DNA from: Euphorbia lathyris
Taxonomy: Eukaryota > Streptophyta > Magnoliopsida > Malpighiales > Euphorbiaceae
Assembly (NCBI RefSeq): GCF_963576675.1
Contig: NC_088911.1
Location: forward strand, 73,623,256 to 73,687,255
Length of the DNA: 64,000 nt
Direction of reading: 5' to 3'
Numbering within the stretch: the first letter of the stretch is position 1; each line of letters opens with the position of its first letter. The translations under genes and the position numbers were made by a program. Positions 45,301 through 55,699 of this stretch are shown piece after piece. The notes under the pieces were generated by a model that saw only the letters and a program-made list of their open reading frames with translations, was not told the origin of the DNA and searched no databases.

Positions 45301-47803
45301 TTGATACCACTTCTCAACCCTTCCTTACAGGTATAGCCCAACTTATACCACCTTCCTCTCTTCTGCCACCTCAAATATTTGGAAATATTTAGTGCACTTG
45401 CTAATCTACAGATCTACATTTGTTCCTTCAAAAGAGGGCACATTTTGGAAGAAGTTCATTGAAATAGGGAGGTTTTTCATGATGAGAAGTATCTCCTGAG
45501 GTTGATCCAGGGTTACTTCCTAATATTCCTTTCCTATAATAATTGTTAGAAGGTATAGATATAGAAGAGAAAACAGGATTTTCAAGATTGGTCTAGACTA
45601 ATTTGGCTAAGGTGGTAATCGGAATGTGGATTTTGTCCTCCAAGGACCGATGAAAATCCATCTGATCTTTGCGTAGTTGATTCTGCTCCCTCAAAAGAGC
45701 TTCTAACTTTTTGTGTTGTTCTGCTTGTATTTGTTCCAATTGCTCTGCAGTGGCCTCAGATCAATCATGGAACTGGGTGGTGAGAGTTTTGATTTGTTGT
45801 GTCAGGGCATCCATGGCTAACTGAATCTTTTTGGCTGCGCATGTAATTCGTAAAGAGGTACTCATACTAGAGAGGAATGGCCGGAGGAAGGACTGTCTGA
45901 TACCAATGTCAGGGGTAGTACTGACTTTAGTACAAAATTAGGAGAATTAGGATTAGAAATAGAAGATTAGAGAAAGAGAATAGAAAAAAATAGAATAGAT
46001 TAGGAAATTCTGAATATTCTCAATTGTTACTTTCTATTATATAGGTATGACCTTATATAGCAGCTGAGTACAACTAAGGTCAGAGACCGATAAGGAAATA
46101 CCGTTGTTACACCACAGGTGACCTAACAACTTCCACAATAGTCCAAAACATGCTATTGTACAAGAAAAGCAAATATCTAACAAAACGGACAAATAAGGCA
46201 TAAAACTTAATAATAAATAACAGCTAAAAATAACGATAACATAAATAATACTTCTTTCTTCTGTTGTATTTGACACAGGGTCAAACAGATTTCTTCTAAT
46301 GCAGTACTTCACAGGTTATAAGCACCTGATACTATTAAAATAGTGAAACAATAAAGAAGTTGGGCTGAGCCTTGCTAGACATGTCAAATGAAGAAGTTGA
46401 CATTATGAAAGGTTTTCTTTCATAATACTGCAGCAGGACATGGTTCTAACATAACAGAGATGGTTAGTCTAGTCTGTTCAAAATTAGCAAGTGGGGAGCA
46501 CCATCGGTATTAAACCTATGTCGAGGCAACCTTCTGTTAAGCTAGAGATGCAAATAATTTCTCTAAACTAAGAAAAACAATAAATGAAACTGCTATTATC
46601 CTAAGGAGATCAGAGAGAAATCCTGTAGGTACTGGAATGCTGCCGAATTTGCATCTCCATCTGTCAAATACTGACATTAAAATTAGCAGGGTCAAACAGA
46701 TCTCTTCTAATATCGGAAGAAAATTTTTTGAAAAGTTGCTTCAAAATAGTAGCCGATTTCTTTAATGCATAAACAAATAGATAAAACGAATTATGATCTC
46801 AAATTAAGAAATTCATATAATTTTTCTGTTAAAAAAACTCATATAACTTCTCTAAATTAAGAATTCCCTTGGCTTAAGACACTTGGAATTCTGTCAATCA
46901 CATCTCCACTAAACATAACAAGCAGTGGCAACAAATTCCAGGAAGTGATGCAGAAAACAGAAAAAGAGAAAACAGAATCACAGCAAACCTTAGTCTAAGA
47001 CTTTGGCTAGTCCATGATATACATCACCACCCGATAAAACTAATATAGCATTATATATCCTCAGAACATGAAGTTTCCTCTCACTATAAATTACTATTTA
47101 CGCACACCAAAAGCAAAACGTGAGCATACCTGGAAAGACTAGTAGGAAAAAGCATATGTAAGTTGATCAATAATGAATGTATGAAATGCAAATGCCTGAT
47201 ATCTCTTACCAATTCCAGTTAAAACTACATGCTTTAAGAATTCAAAGTTGCTTCCTAAATATGGAAAGAAATTTTTCGAAAAGTTGCTTCAAAATAGTAG
47301 CGGATTTCTTTTATTCATAAGCAAATAGATAAAATGAATCATGATCTCAAATAAATTGAAAGTTAAAACCCTGATCATACCTGGATGGTACGAGACCTCT
47401 CAGTAGCAGCTGGATGTGGCAAGAAAGTGATGGTGTCGCCGGCCATGGCTACAATGCGTTTGGTGATCATTCTGGTAGGATCAGAAGGGGAGCGAACAAG
47501 CACCACATCTCCAGGTCTAACTCTCTCCAAACGGTGAGAGAAGTGTTCCACTACTAAGACATCACCAGACAGATTAAGCGTTGGAAGCATGCTCTCACCA
47601 TAAACCTGAAAACAACAACATTCAGAGACGAATCAGAGATAAGAAGGGGAAATGGACTTGAATAAAATAAAAGAAAACAAAAAAAACAGTACCAGGAGGG
47701 GACTCCATAAGTAAGTGTTGGTGATGTGAAGAAGGCAAAAGAAATTGGCTACAATGGATGAATTAGCTAATGCCTTTCGCAGTAGGCTCCGCCATTCACT
47801 CAT
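36322..47803 (-). CDS. IMP1: mitochondrial inner membrane protease subunit 1 (3' end incomplete)
   Basis: A signal-peptidase (S26) family protease that removes sorting peptides from proteins of the mitochondrial intermembrane space. Exons on the minus strand: 47803-47693, 47605-47381 and 36432-36322, all with GT-AG borders and whole codons, giving 149 residues. The start [10 protein letters not shown] is chosen because it gives the family length and places [13 protein letters not shown] directly before the catalytic part. The nucleophile is Ser42 in YGESMLPT and the general base Lys86 in [12 protein letters not shown]. Exon 3 gives [20 protein letters not shown] and [10 protein letters not shown], the family's conserved C-terminal box. 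The usual final residues (RVWPP...) need one more exon, not found with certainty. Intron 2 is 10,948 bp because of a nested transposon cluster. Confidence 0.9.
37146..37272. repeat. direct repeat within IMP1 intron 2 (left copy)
   Basis: This segment (ACAATAAATGAAACTGCTAT ... TTAAAACTAGCAGGG) recurs at about 46566-46690 with a few differences, continuing into GTCAAACAGATCTCTTC at 46691-46710. The Gypsy element split the left copy from its own continuation at 46276 (CAGGGTCAAACAGATTTCTT). The duplication is therefore older than the Gypsy insertion. Confidence 0.8.
37395..37555. mobile_element. 161-bp MITE inside the Gypsy 3' LTR
   Basis: The ends TGAGAAATTTTACAGTACTC and (minus) GGAGAAATTTTAGAGTACTC are inverted copies. 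A 7-bp direct repeat TATTACA flanks it (37388-37394, 37556-37562). The uninterrupted LTR at 46030-46050 reads CTATTATATAGGTATGACC, confirming the empty site. Confidence 0.85.
37660..40893 (-). mobile_element. second RTE-clade LINE, inside the Gypsy 3' LTR
   Basis: The same family as 30250-33485 in opposite orientation, ending in (CAA)n on the plus strand. The LTR reads AGGCTA before and TATTGTACAA after the insert, while intact LTR copies read GGCTATTGTACAA. Only a TA overlap is repeated, so a long target duplication is absent. The 5' end starts about 15 bases later than the other copy. Confidence 0.9.
37737..40793 (-). pseudogene. RTE LINE endonuclease-reverse transcriptase, broken
   Basis: The endonuclease frame 40793-39585 ([39 protein letters not shown]) stops at a TGA after SWWTEEV where the other copy continues. 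The middle and RT parts lie in separate frames (39348-38956, 39025-38336 with [12 protein letters not shown]) and the C-terminal part in 38186-37737 ([15 protein letters not shown]). Together it is collinear with the first copy, with different disabling mutations. Confidence 0.9.
41011..43975 (-). pseudogene. Gypsy pol: protease, RT, RNase H, integrase, chromodomain-like end
   Basis: From high to low coordinates: protease remnant ([35 protein letters not shown]), RT start ([39 protein letters not shown]) in a 239-codon open stretch to 43189, RT/RNase H pieces ([37 protein letters not shown]), integrase zinc-binding and core start ([40 protein letters not shown]) and a chromodomain-like tail ([33 protein letters not shown]) near 41020-41200. 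Many stops and frame changes separate them. The chromodomain-like tail places it among chromoviruses. Confidence 0.85.
43980..44621 (-). mobile_element. TRIM (642 bp) inside the Gypsy protease region
   Basis: Two 191-bp LTRs (43980-44170, 44431-44621; TGTAGGGCCC...ACCCAACA on plus) flank a 260-bp interior. On the minus strand a primer-site-like TGGTATCATAGC follows the 44431 LTR and a purine tract GAGGGGAGGA precedes the 44170 LTR. The target duplication GGTAC is exact (43975-43979, 44622-44626). There is no coding capacity. Typical terminal-repeat retrotransposon in miniature. Confidence 0.93.
44627..45890 (-). pseudogene. Gypsy gag with CCHC knuckle, broken
   Basis: Near 44860-44900 the minus strand reads [14 protein letters not shown], a zinc knuckle. 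Upstream frames hold coiled-coil-like gag ([40 protein letters not shown]) and KLKG / [20 protein letters not shown]. After the knuckle the frame leads to [11 protein letters not shown], the protease active-site region, where the TRIM sits. Several stops are present. Confidence 0.75.
45893..45905 (-). other. Gypsy primer binding site
   Basis: Minus strand TGGTATCAGACAG one base from the LTR end; initiator Met tRNA type. Confidence 0.75.
45907..46275 (-). repeat. Gypsy 5' LTR
   Basis: On the plus strand TGTCAGGGGTAG...GTATTTGACA. This intact copy shows the empty sites for the MITE and the RTE LINE found in the other LTR. Confidence 0.9.
46566..46810. repeat. IMP1 intron direct repeats (right copies)
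   Basis: 46566-46690 matches 37146-37272. 46711-46810 (AAGTTGCTTCAAAATAGTAG core) matches 47250-47345 in the same intron. Local tandem-type duplications that predate the Gypsy insertion. Confidence 0.75.
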
Positions 47804-48059
47804 ATATAGAATCTCGCTCTACCTTCTGTTTTTCTTTTTCTTTTTAGTGCGAATTCTGCGAGGAAACGGCGCCTTGATACCAAATCTTAAAGAGACTCGA
47901 GTGTTTGACGTCTGTAGTGAAATTGGACAAGCTAAATGCTTCTGATTGTGTAATTTTATGCTCGTCAATTTTGACCCTTTAATCAATTTTGGGGATAAAT
48001 TTCACACATGGCATGAAGTAACTTAGTTTCAAAATTTGATATAAAAATAAAAGTAAACA
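47804..48059. other. IMP1 5' flank
   Basis: Should contain the IMP1 promoter on the minus strand. No motif can be fixed with confidence. Confidence 0.3.
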
Positions 48060-48942
48060 TAGAATTTTTTGGCAATAAAAAAGAAACTAGATCCAAGAAG
48101 GAAGATTGCCTTCTTTCTTCTCCTCCCATCCTTCTACAGGACAGAGATTCATCATGGCAAGGGCATATCGACGTGCATGACCCATCCGCACTAAAAAATA
48201 CGCTTAGTAAATGTTTACAGTTAGGTTCGCATTTGGCTTAAGTAAGTAGCCAAGTGGTCGCTCACACGCTAAGGGCTAAAGCTCCTTACCCTTTCCTGCG
48301 AAAACCAAAGCATCAAAGACATCGGCCACCTAGTAAAAAACCGACCGGGGTTGTGCTCAATAACTGCCGTCCCATCCCTCATTACTGATGCTTATTTTGT
48401 TTTCTATTCACTTTTATTGAAAAAGAAAACTATCTTCCTACTTTTTTTTAGTTTTTTTTTTTTCCTTTTTTCTGTTGAAGTTCATACTTTTCTTTAGATT
48501 TTTTCCGTTTGATTTGCATCTATGAGCTATATCTCTTCCATTTACACTTTTTTCGACTTTACCAAAAGCGGAAGCGTATTATCGTATACGTAGATCTATG
48601 GATTTACGGGGTTGCACCAATAGAAAGGATTCATATCCGAATAGTCGGAAGAAACTAGATGATGATTGGTTTGCGGCTGCTTTCAGGTGCATTTGGATTC
48701 GAGAGAAGTATGAGATTTGTTGTCCTTTTATTTTAACCGTACCTTTTATGGTATTTTTTGCTCTTTGTAGTCTTTCTATTTCCTTTGTGGCATCTTTTGC
48801 TTTTTGTAGTCTTTCTATTCCCTTTGTAGATTTTATATTAGGCTTTGGCCTATATATGAGTAAGGTTTTAATCCTTACTATTTTCATATTGTACTCATAT
48901 TTATCTAATGAAATATATATGCATTATTATAAAAAAAAAAAT
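48060..48942 (+). other. retroposon-like segment ending in an A-run
   Basis: A segment of different texture from its surroundings ends in TATTATA followed by 11-12 A (about 48930-48942), as in LINE/SINE or processed transcripts. An internal tandem repeat of about 36 bases (TTTTTTGCTCTTTGTAGTCT and TTTTGCTTTTTGTAGTCTTT) lies at 48745-48825. No coding family or target duplication was identified. Confidence 0.3.
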
Positions 48943-49319
48943 CAACATTTTAATAATATACTAAAACTAATTTCAATCTTGAACATGTGTGGATTTGGAT
49001 GTAGAAATTAAAATTCACAACTAATTTAAATGTTATTGGATAATATATAAAATAATATGTCTAAACTTGAGTTCTAGAAATGAAATGATAGAGCAATGGA
49101 TTCAAAGATTATAAATAAAAAGATCATTCTTAGATTCCTAGTTTTACTTATAAAAAACTTAACTAACTTAGCAAAGTTTTTAAGGAAATGAAAATGAACG
49201 TAAAGAGATTTTTTAATTTTTTTCTTTTTATTGATTTATAAAATTCTTGATTACAAATAATGGAAAATGAAGAGATTATCCTGACAAATAATCATAATAC
49301 AAACACGGGTTTAAGGCTT
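48943..49319. other. AT-rich, nothing recognised
   Basis: No gene or repeat feature can be supported. Confidence 0.4.
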
Positions 49320-50145
49320 ACCTATTATAGAGCAGAACCAGTTGAGAAGATAAATAGTGTAAGAATAGGATCAACAACGATATCGTATCACCTACGATGA
49401 CGTTAGCCAAGAAGTGATAACGAATGATCCACGAACTAAATGTTGACTTATGAGACAGAGGGGATGTCGCAGGAGTACAGAGGGAGGCATAGAGAATATT
49501 GTGGAGTGTGATTATGATTAGGAGGCTATCTATTTATAGCCTCTAGTTAGGTTATAAAACTCTAACCTTAATCCTCTATCCTTTTAGATGGGCTTGGCCC
49601 ATTTTACTTATGGGTGGATAAATATTTGGCCTGTAACCCGAATATTCCTAATATCTCCCACTCACAAATAATGGAACATATCTCAATCCTCGTCTCAGTC
49701 TCATCAATACTATTGCAAATAGTTCATGTGAATGGCATACTATGGAGAGCTCTAGTGCTATATACTCGTTAGAACATATAGCTGCTCGATGTGCATGTAT
49801 CAAATTTGGAACTATACATTCGTTGGAGATATAGTCTTTACATTTGAACATGGATCGTCACTGGTGTGTGTTTTATCCTAGATTCCACATCACATCCACC
49901 GTAATAACATTGATCTTTATAGTTTGTCTGTTTTTCATAAATATGCATATATGCATAAGTGTCCTGACAATGAAATACAAGAACTCTCAAGATGTGAACT
50001 ATATGGATATTTTCCCTACTACATTATTCCTTCCATCACATTCTAACTCGCTTATCGAGTTGGGTTCTTGTTGGTTGGAATTATCACATCAACCTAAAGG
50101 TAACCCTTCCAAGGTAGCCACATTAGATATACTTATAGAATAAAT
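49320..50145 (-). mobile_element. LTR retrotransposon 3' end relic
   Basis: On the minus strand a purine tract GAGTGGGAGATATTAGG at about 49650-49665 is followed by LTR-like sequence with a TATA box (GGCTATAAATAGATAGCC, about 49525-49545), the layout of a Copia 3' end. The partner LTR and coding part are not found. Family uncertain. Confidence 0.4.
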
Positions 50146-50243
50146 TAAGGGTCTTAATGATAATAAATTTCGAGAAATTGTGATTTCACGATGTAAGTCT
50201 CACACTAGAAAAATGCGAGATCGGATTTTTTCCATCTTGTGGT

Positions 50244-51483
50244 TGTTGGTCCCTAATAAGGTTAGATTAGTTCTAAAGGGGGTGAATAGAACTAATCGAC
50301 AATTTAAACCTTTAGAATTTTTTCTCCTTTAATTCAATAGCAGCACAGATGCAACTCTCGGAATCAGAGGCAACTTCAGTTTACTGAGGTTGATTCTGCT
50401 TCTGACACTTGCACTCAGAGGATAGCTCTTTCACATGAGCTTTTGAAGATCTCTCGGATAAATGATTTACGCGTTAAGCACAGGATGATCAGAGTTATAT
50501 ATATGTGAGATAAACTATTCAGATCATGCAATGTTCAGAAGAAATAAAAGACAATAGGGTGGAAAGAAGTACTCGATGGATTTATACTGGTTCGGCCTTA
50601 TGCCTACGTCCAGTCCTCATAATTCATTCTTTTGAGCTTTAATCCACTAAAGAGCTCTTTCACAAGTACAGAACAAACCTTTTACACAAATAGTTTAAGC
50701 TTGAGTAAAGTATTGTCCTTTACTCCAACACTCAACTATCACTCTCTTGTTACTTACCTGTAACCGAAGCAATAACAGAGCTTCTGAATTTACAATAGAA
50801 AGGATTCTGATAGGAAACTTAGATGAACTAAACTCTCTCTATATATGATTACACAAATATGAAAATGATTATGTATAGGTGCTTTTTTCACTTTTGCAAT
50901 GTATCTCATTTTCACTTGAATGATTAGTGTGAAAATGAAGCTTGAGCTTGGCTTTAATAGATGAAGCATTCAAACTTCACATTTGAATCAAAAGGTGCTC
51001 ATTATGAAGAAACAACTTTTGTTCTTCTCTGGAGCTTCTAACTTGATGCGTCTGTTTTACCATTTAAGCAAATAGTCGTTCCACAATTCAAAGGCCATTT
51101 GACTGTTGAGAGTCATGTCCAATGATCAGCTTCTGAATCCCGAACTTGCAAACGTACAGACTTCACATTTTCTGATTCGTGATTATCGAGAGAGATGGGT
51201 TGTTTGGCAGTCTTCTGTCTTCTAAAATTTTACCAGAAATGGAAAGTCTTCTGTTGACTTTCACGTGGGCTCCTGCTCCTAGGATGTTTCGACTTGGGCC
51301 TTTAATTTTATTAAGGCATTTTTACTTATGTGTATTGCTTCAAACATATTTCAAACACTTAAACAAACTTGTTAGCAATAAAAACACATTAATTCAATTC
51401 CGAATTTTAATACCTTGGGGATCTGATTCCTTAAATCATTATTTTTGGCATAATCAAGAACTTCATCAAAATTGGGATTCAAC
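50244..51483 (+). repeat. probable solo LTR of SIRE/Maximus-type Copia
   Basis: Starts TGTTGGTCCCTAATAAGG then TAAAGGGGGTGAATAGAACT, a start typical of SIRE/Maximus LTRs, and ends near ATCAAAATTGGGATTCAAC. No primer site or internal region follows, so it reads as a solo LTR. The right end is approximate. Confidence 0.5.
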
Positions 51484-51632
51484 GGTTGTTGTTAAAGCAC
51501 ACATGGTATGAAACATGTGTTATAGTGTTCTTTTCTTTCTTCAAAAGAGAAGGATGTCTCTCATTTTAACACCATAAGGAAACATAGGTTCAGATGTGTC
51601 AAAAAATCTAACTTTAGTTCACTACTTATAGT

Positions 51633-52023
51633 TGAAGGAAATTATACAAGCCTAGGCGCAACGGAAATATAAAATCTTTATCTATTTTGTCTACTTCCTT
51701 TTCCCAAGATCCGTTAATCGTTATTTCATATAAAGAGGAATTGGACAAAATACCGTTTGGTTGATGAACTATCTACTATTGCTAACAAAGTGCCCACATG
51801 GATGTCACTTCAATCACGAACACAGTCACGAACATAAACAAGAAATCAAAACGAAAAGTTAGCAATCAACCAAATAGCAACCAAGTGTAGATTGCCTCTA
51901 ATGGTATCCACACGAATATAAGAAACAGATGAACGGAGTAAATAATTTAATCGAGTAAGAGACGGGAGAAATCTTATATTTCTAATATGCGTTGGCCGAA
52001 TTTCTAAGGCAATGGGGTCTATT
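51633..52023 (-). repeat. solo LTR, 3' portion (split by the Copia insertion)
   Basis: The minus strand resembles the 3' part of the LTR at 52024-53858 (for example ATTTCGGCC.., GTTAATCG.., ATATTTCCGTTG) and ends at 51633 with CA. Together with 61452-62884 it forms one LTR of about 1.82 kb, the same length as the younger element's LTRs. Confidence 0.8.
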
Positions 52024-53858
52024 TGTTGGGGTTTAGTGTCCTATAGACAATTGTTCTAGGATATAAACTTAATATAAATGAAATGTTCTTTATATCATTT
52101 GTTTTAATAAGATATGGTTTCATAACTATATAAAGGCAACCTCTTTTAAGAACTAAATAAGTCTAATAAAAGGAAATCCCTAAGTTTGTTTAAAGTGATT
52201 ATAAAGTGTTCATACAAGCATGAAGTGAGACGAAACTTTATAATAAACTAATAAACTTAAAACCACCCCAAGTCAAGTAATATGTTTAGAAATAGGATTG
52301 ACATATCACTGTTGAGACTTGCATGTAACAATGTCTTCTGTCGAGACAGGGAGATGATCTCACAAGCTTCAGATATGCAGATATCTGGACAGTTACATGG
52401 ATTCAATGAAAGGGAGTTCATTAGGATTGGGGACTTGACTTGAGATAACAGGATGGGTAGATTTATCCTTGTCACCTGTACATCTCATTGGTATTAATAG
52501 GTATAAGTAATCCTATGACTCAAAGGAATGTTAATTAGTGATTCTGGATTAAGGAATGTGATGCTTTGATCCTGTTGTAACACGATCCATAACAGAGATG
52601 ACTCTGGGATGTGAACGGCATGCGTTGGATATCACATGAAGTAATTGCAAGATAGTTATACATAGGATTGAGCATTTGTCACTCCTGATAAATGGGAGAT
52701 ACGTCCAAGGATTGCTTCTGGAAGACTTGACTCTAAATCCTTGCAAGGTGATAGCTTAAGACTTGAAATGCAGATTTCACTTAACCTATCTAATTGGAGT
52801 TAACTTGGCCTGTACAAGTAAAACGAACATCTCGCTATATGTGACTTGACATTATCCATAGTCATAAGATTCTGTTCAAGGATGTAGTTGATAAAGGATC
52901 GAATTATACTGTAACTAATACGGAAAGGTCAACGACAGAATCAACATGTCTTCTTATAGCTCTGGGGGAATGTTTTGGATCTGCCAATCACATTTCGCGT
53001 ACTCATTCCGTTATGCAAAGATTAAATATAATTCTGAGAAAATTAATTTAATGGTTGCATACGGCTAGAAGCAATAAGAACCTAATGGGTCACACATAAG
53101 ACTTGGAGCCCAAAAGAGAAACAGATGTTAATTAATTGATGGAAGCCCAACTGAGTTCACTAAGGCCCAGTACATAGGGGGGCGATTTTATGTATATAAA
53201 ATACATAAATAATTAATTTGATTTTTAAAAATTCTAATTAGATTATGATTGTGAATTAAATTAATTAAAGGATAAATAAGTTAGGAGGTTTAATGAGATT
53301 AAATTGCTTATATTATTATCCTGTCAAGTTATTATTATTGTCTTTATATTTAGATATAATTATAGATAATAACTAATAAAAAATTTATTCCGAATTAAAT
53401 TCTTATTCAGTTACCTAATTCTATCTAACTAGGGTTTAGATACAAGAGAGGATATATAGCCCCCTTACATGAGAATTTCGGCCAACCCTAGCTAACCGAA
53501 GAGAGAGAATTTCGACACCCCCAGTTGAGGATGAAATAATCCACCGCTTCCTCCCGTTTCAATTGATTATTAATCTCTTTCTCTTATCCTTGATCTTGTG
53601 TTGATTTATTAGAGGCAATCTACTTTGGTTGCTTTTATACGGTTGAGTTCTAATCATATTTTGAATTGTGTTTTTGTCTTGTGCTCGGGAACTCGTAGTA
53701 AGAGTTGTGGGCACTACGATTGCAACGGCAGATAGATCTTCAAAAGGTATTTCTTTCTATCCCTCTTTATATGAAATAACGATTAACGGATGTTGGTTAA
53801 TGGAAAAAGGTTAAAATTTTTATATTTCCGTTGCCAAACGTTAGCCTATTTTCCTTTA
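52024..53858 (+). repeat. Copia 5' LTR
   Basis: Starts TGTTGGGGTTTAGTGTCC and ends TTTTCCTTTA, where the other LTR ends TTTTCCTTCA. The CA end has mutated to TA. TATA-like GAGGATATATAGCCCC at about 53447-53462. Confidence 0.93.
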
Positions 53859-53859
53859 G

Positions 53860-53872
53860 TGGTATCAGAGCC
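53860..53872 (+). other. Copia primer binding site
   Basis: TGGTATCAGAGCC, the initiator-Met tRNA type, one base after the LTR. Confidence 0.9.
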
Positions 53873-54190
53873 TACGTTAAATCCGTTATTTCATATATGA
53901 AAATTAAGAAGTTTTTCAATCAGATTGAATGAATATTTATAGTTAGGTTAATTAACGAAACTGTTTTGATTAATTAATTCTAAAGATAAATAAGTTTTAA
54001 TTAATTGTTAATTAAAATAGATTATGCATATGTTCCTAATTATTTTGGTTGATAATCATTATAACAAAATCTATTAGTTTTATAGTTAGATTGATAAAAG
54101 TTAGTTTTTTTTTCTAAAGATAAAATAGAAAATCTCTAATAGGTTTTTTCTTATTTTCTGAAAATCGTTTTAAAACCGTTTTAAAACTGA

Positions 54191-54245
<55 letters not shown>

Positions 54246-55699
54246 TAATTTGGATAGCAGCTCGGGTTGCGCCTCACGGCGCAACCCGACTGCTGTCCTG
54301 CGGCAGCGGCGGACCAGATGCAATGGCTGCTGCCAAACGACAGCAGCCACGTGTTCGGGCCCGGCCCAAAACCTACATATTTTAAAATCGTTTTAAAATA
54401 GTTTTTAAATATATTTATATACATATATGTTTCAGAAATTAATAGTTTTCTGTTTTTGATTATCGGATAAAAGAATTTATTTAAAAGTTTGTTTTACCTA
54501 TTTGTAAATCAAAAGTATTAAATGAATTAAAATCAAAATAACCGGGATATGCATATATAGGGTTTTGTATAGTTGTATTAATCTAATATGTAATTGCTAC
54601 ATTTAATTAGATTAAATATATAAGATACGAAACTGATAGAATTAAAATTGGATGAAAGTTAATTTGATAAGTTAATTCGATTAACCTAAATATTACATAA
54701 ATATTTTATGTAATCAACCAATTAAATTTATTTAATTGAGTCTATGTATGTTTGGAGTTATGGACATATTTGGGCCCTCTATTTAGTCTTTTGGTATTTT
54801 TGAAATAGGGCCTGCGTGTCCTACCTATCTACTATCTATTGTAATTTCTCCTCTCATCTAATTCCCTTCAAGATAATTGAAGTTTTCTTTAGTAGTATAG
54901 AAATTAATATGTAATTTCAAGGCGCCATGGAGAAGACGGGGGACCTAAAGAGAAATATGTAATAGTTAGTATTTCCCTAGGTTTGGCCTTTTATTCCGTT
55001 TCTGGCTCAACAGAATAATTTAGATAATATGTCCATAACACCAATGTATGTGTCTGATGTATGCTAAAGCAAATCAAGACTAGGTTAGATTATAAGACTT
55101 AAAATAAAAATCTCTCACTAATTAAAAGTTAAGTAAATAAGCAAGTTATTAAAATCGGTTGCCCCTCCCTAATATTATAATTCAGCCGGCAGTACTGGGG
55201 GCCTTTGGGTTGTTGAGTAAACTCAAGCTCGGGGTCTTATGGTAACACCTGAATTATCGAAAAATCGTTTTTCATGAATATGGGGTAATACTTAAATTAG
55301 ATTATGATAATTGGATGGGTAAACTCATGTTATCGTAAACTAATGGGCAATATGGTTGGGATTAATATGAATAACATATTAGTTACTAATGTGGTTAGTA
55401 ACCCAATAACCTAGGAGTCATATTATTGATGTGATTGATTGCATGAATCTACCTAACAAATGAGACTAGCTTGTTGAGTAAACTCAAGGTGAAATCTCAG
55501 GAGTTAGGATCCTAGCTCACTAAAGGATTTTTGAATTTTTTCGAATTAATATGGAGGGCTATTAATTTGGAAAAATAGTGGGAGCAATTTAAAATAAATT
55601 AAAAGACCTATAATTTTAGATTGATGTACTTTAAAGCAAATGAATAGCATACGTTTACTCTTTCTCACTCTCAGGATTAATTAAAACACTCCTAAAATC
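53873..55699 (+). other. Copia 5' leader with structured segments
   Basis: About 1.8 kb without coding. It holds a (TA)n run (54190-54241), a GC-rich hairpin cluster (54255-54362) and two copies of TTGTTGAGTAAACTCAAG (55210-55227, 55471-55488). Such a leader would carry packaging and translation signals, but none can be assigned. Confidence 0.6.
54255..54362 (+). repeat. GC-rich hairpin cluster in the Copia leader
   Basis: CGGGTTGCGCC (54263-54273) and GGCGCAACCCG (54278-54288) form a perfect 11-bp stem with a TCAC loop. Outside it, AGCAG / CTGCT can extend the stem. A second pair, GGCTGCTG / CAGCAGCC, lies at about 54322-54348. It stands out sharply from the AT-rich surroundings. Confidence 0.75.

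Larger units (their letters stand above)
37273..46275 (-). mobile_element. Gypsy chromovirus with three nested inserts, in IMP1 intron 2
   Basis: Minus orientation. 5-bp target duplication CAGGG at 37268-37272 and 46276-46280; the unsplit sequence is preserved in the local duplicate at 46680-46700, giving an empty-site comparison. Left (3') LTR 37273-41010 is interrupted by a MITE and an RTE LINE. The internal region 41011-45906 has gag with a CCHC knuckle, protease, RT, RNase H, integrase and a C-terminal chromodomain-like piece, all decayed. Right (5') LTR is 45907-46275 with an initiator-Met primer site next to it. A TRIM sits inside the protease. A truncated sister copy is at 22790-24041. 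Confidence 0.9.

Noticed and set aside
48213..48310. tRNA-like segment (GTAGCCAAGTGGTCGCTCAC)
   Set aside because: A-box-like start but no matching B box at the right spacing and no cloverleaf.
52257..52475. 72-codon minus-strand frame repeated at 59851-60069
   Set aside because: Both copies lie at the same place in the two nearly identical Copia LTRs; the frame is open by chance and repeated because the LTRs are.
54114..54385. Open frames across the (TA)n and hairpin segment on both strands
   Set aside because: Half of each is an Ile/Tyr run from the microsatellite; no protein-like content.
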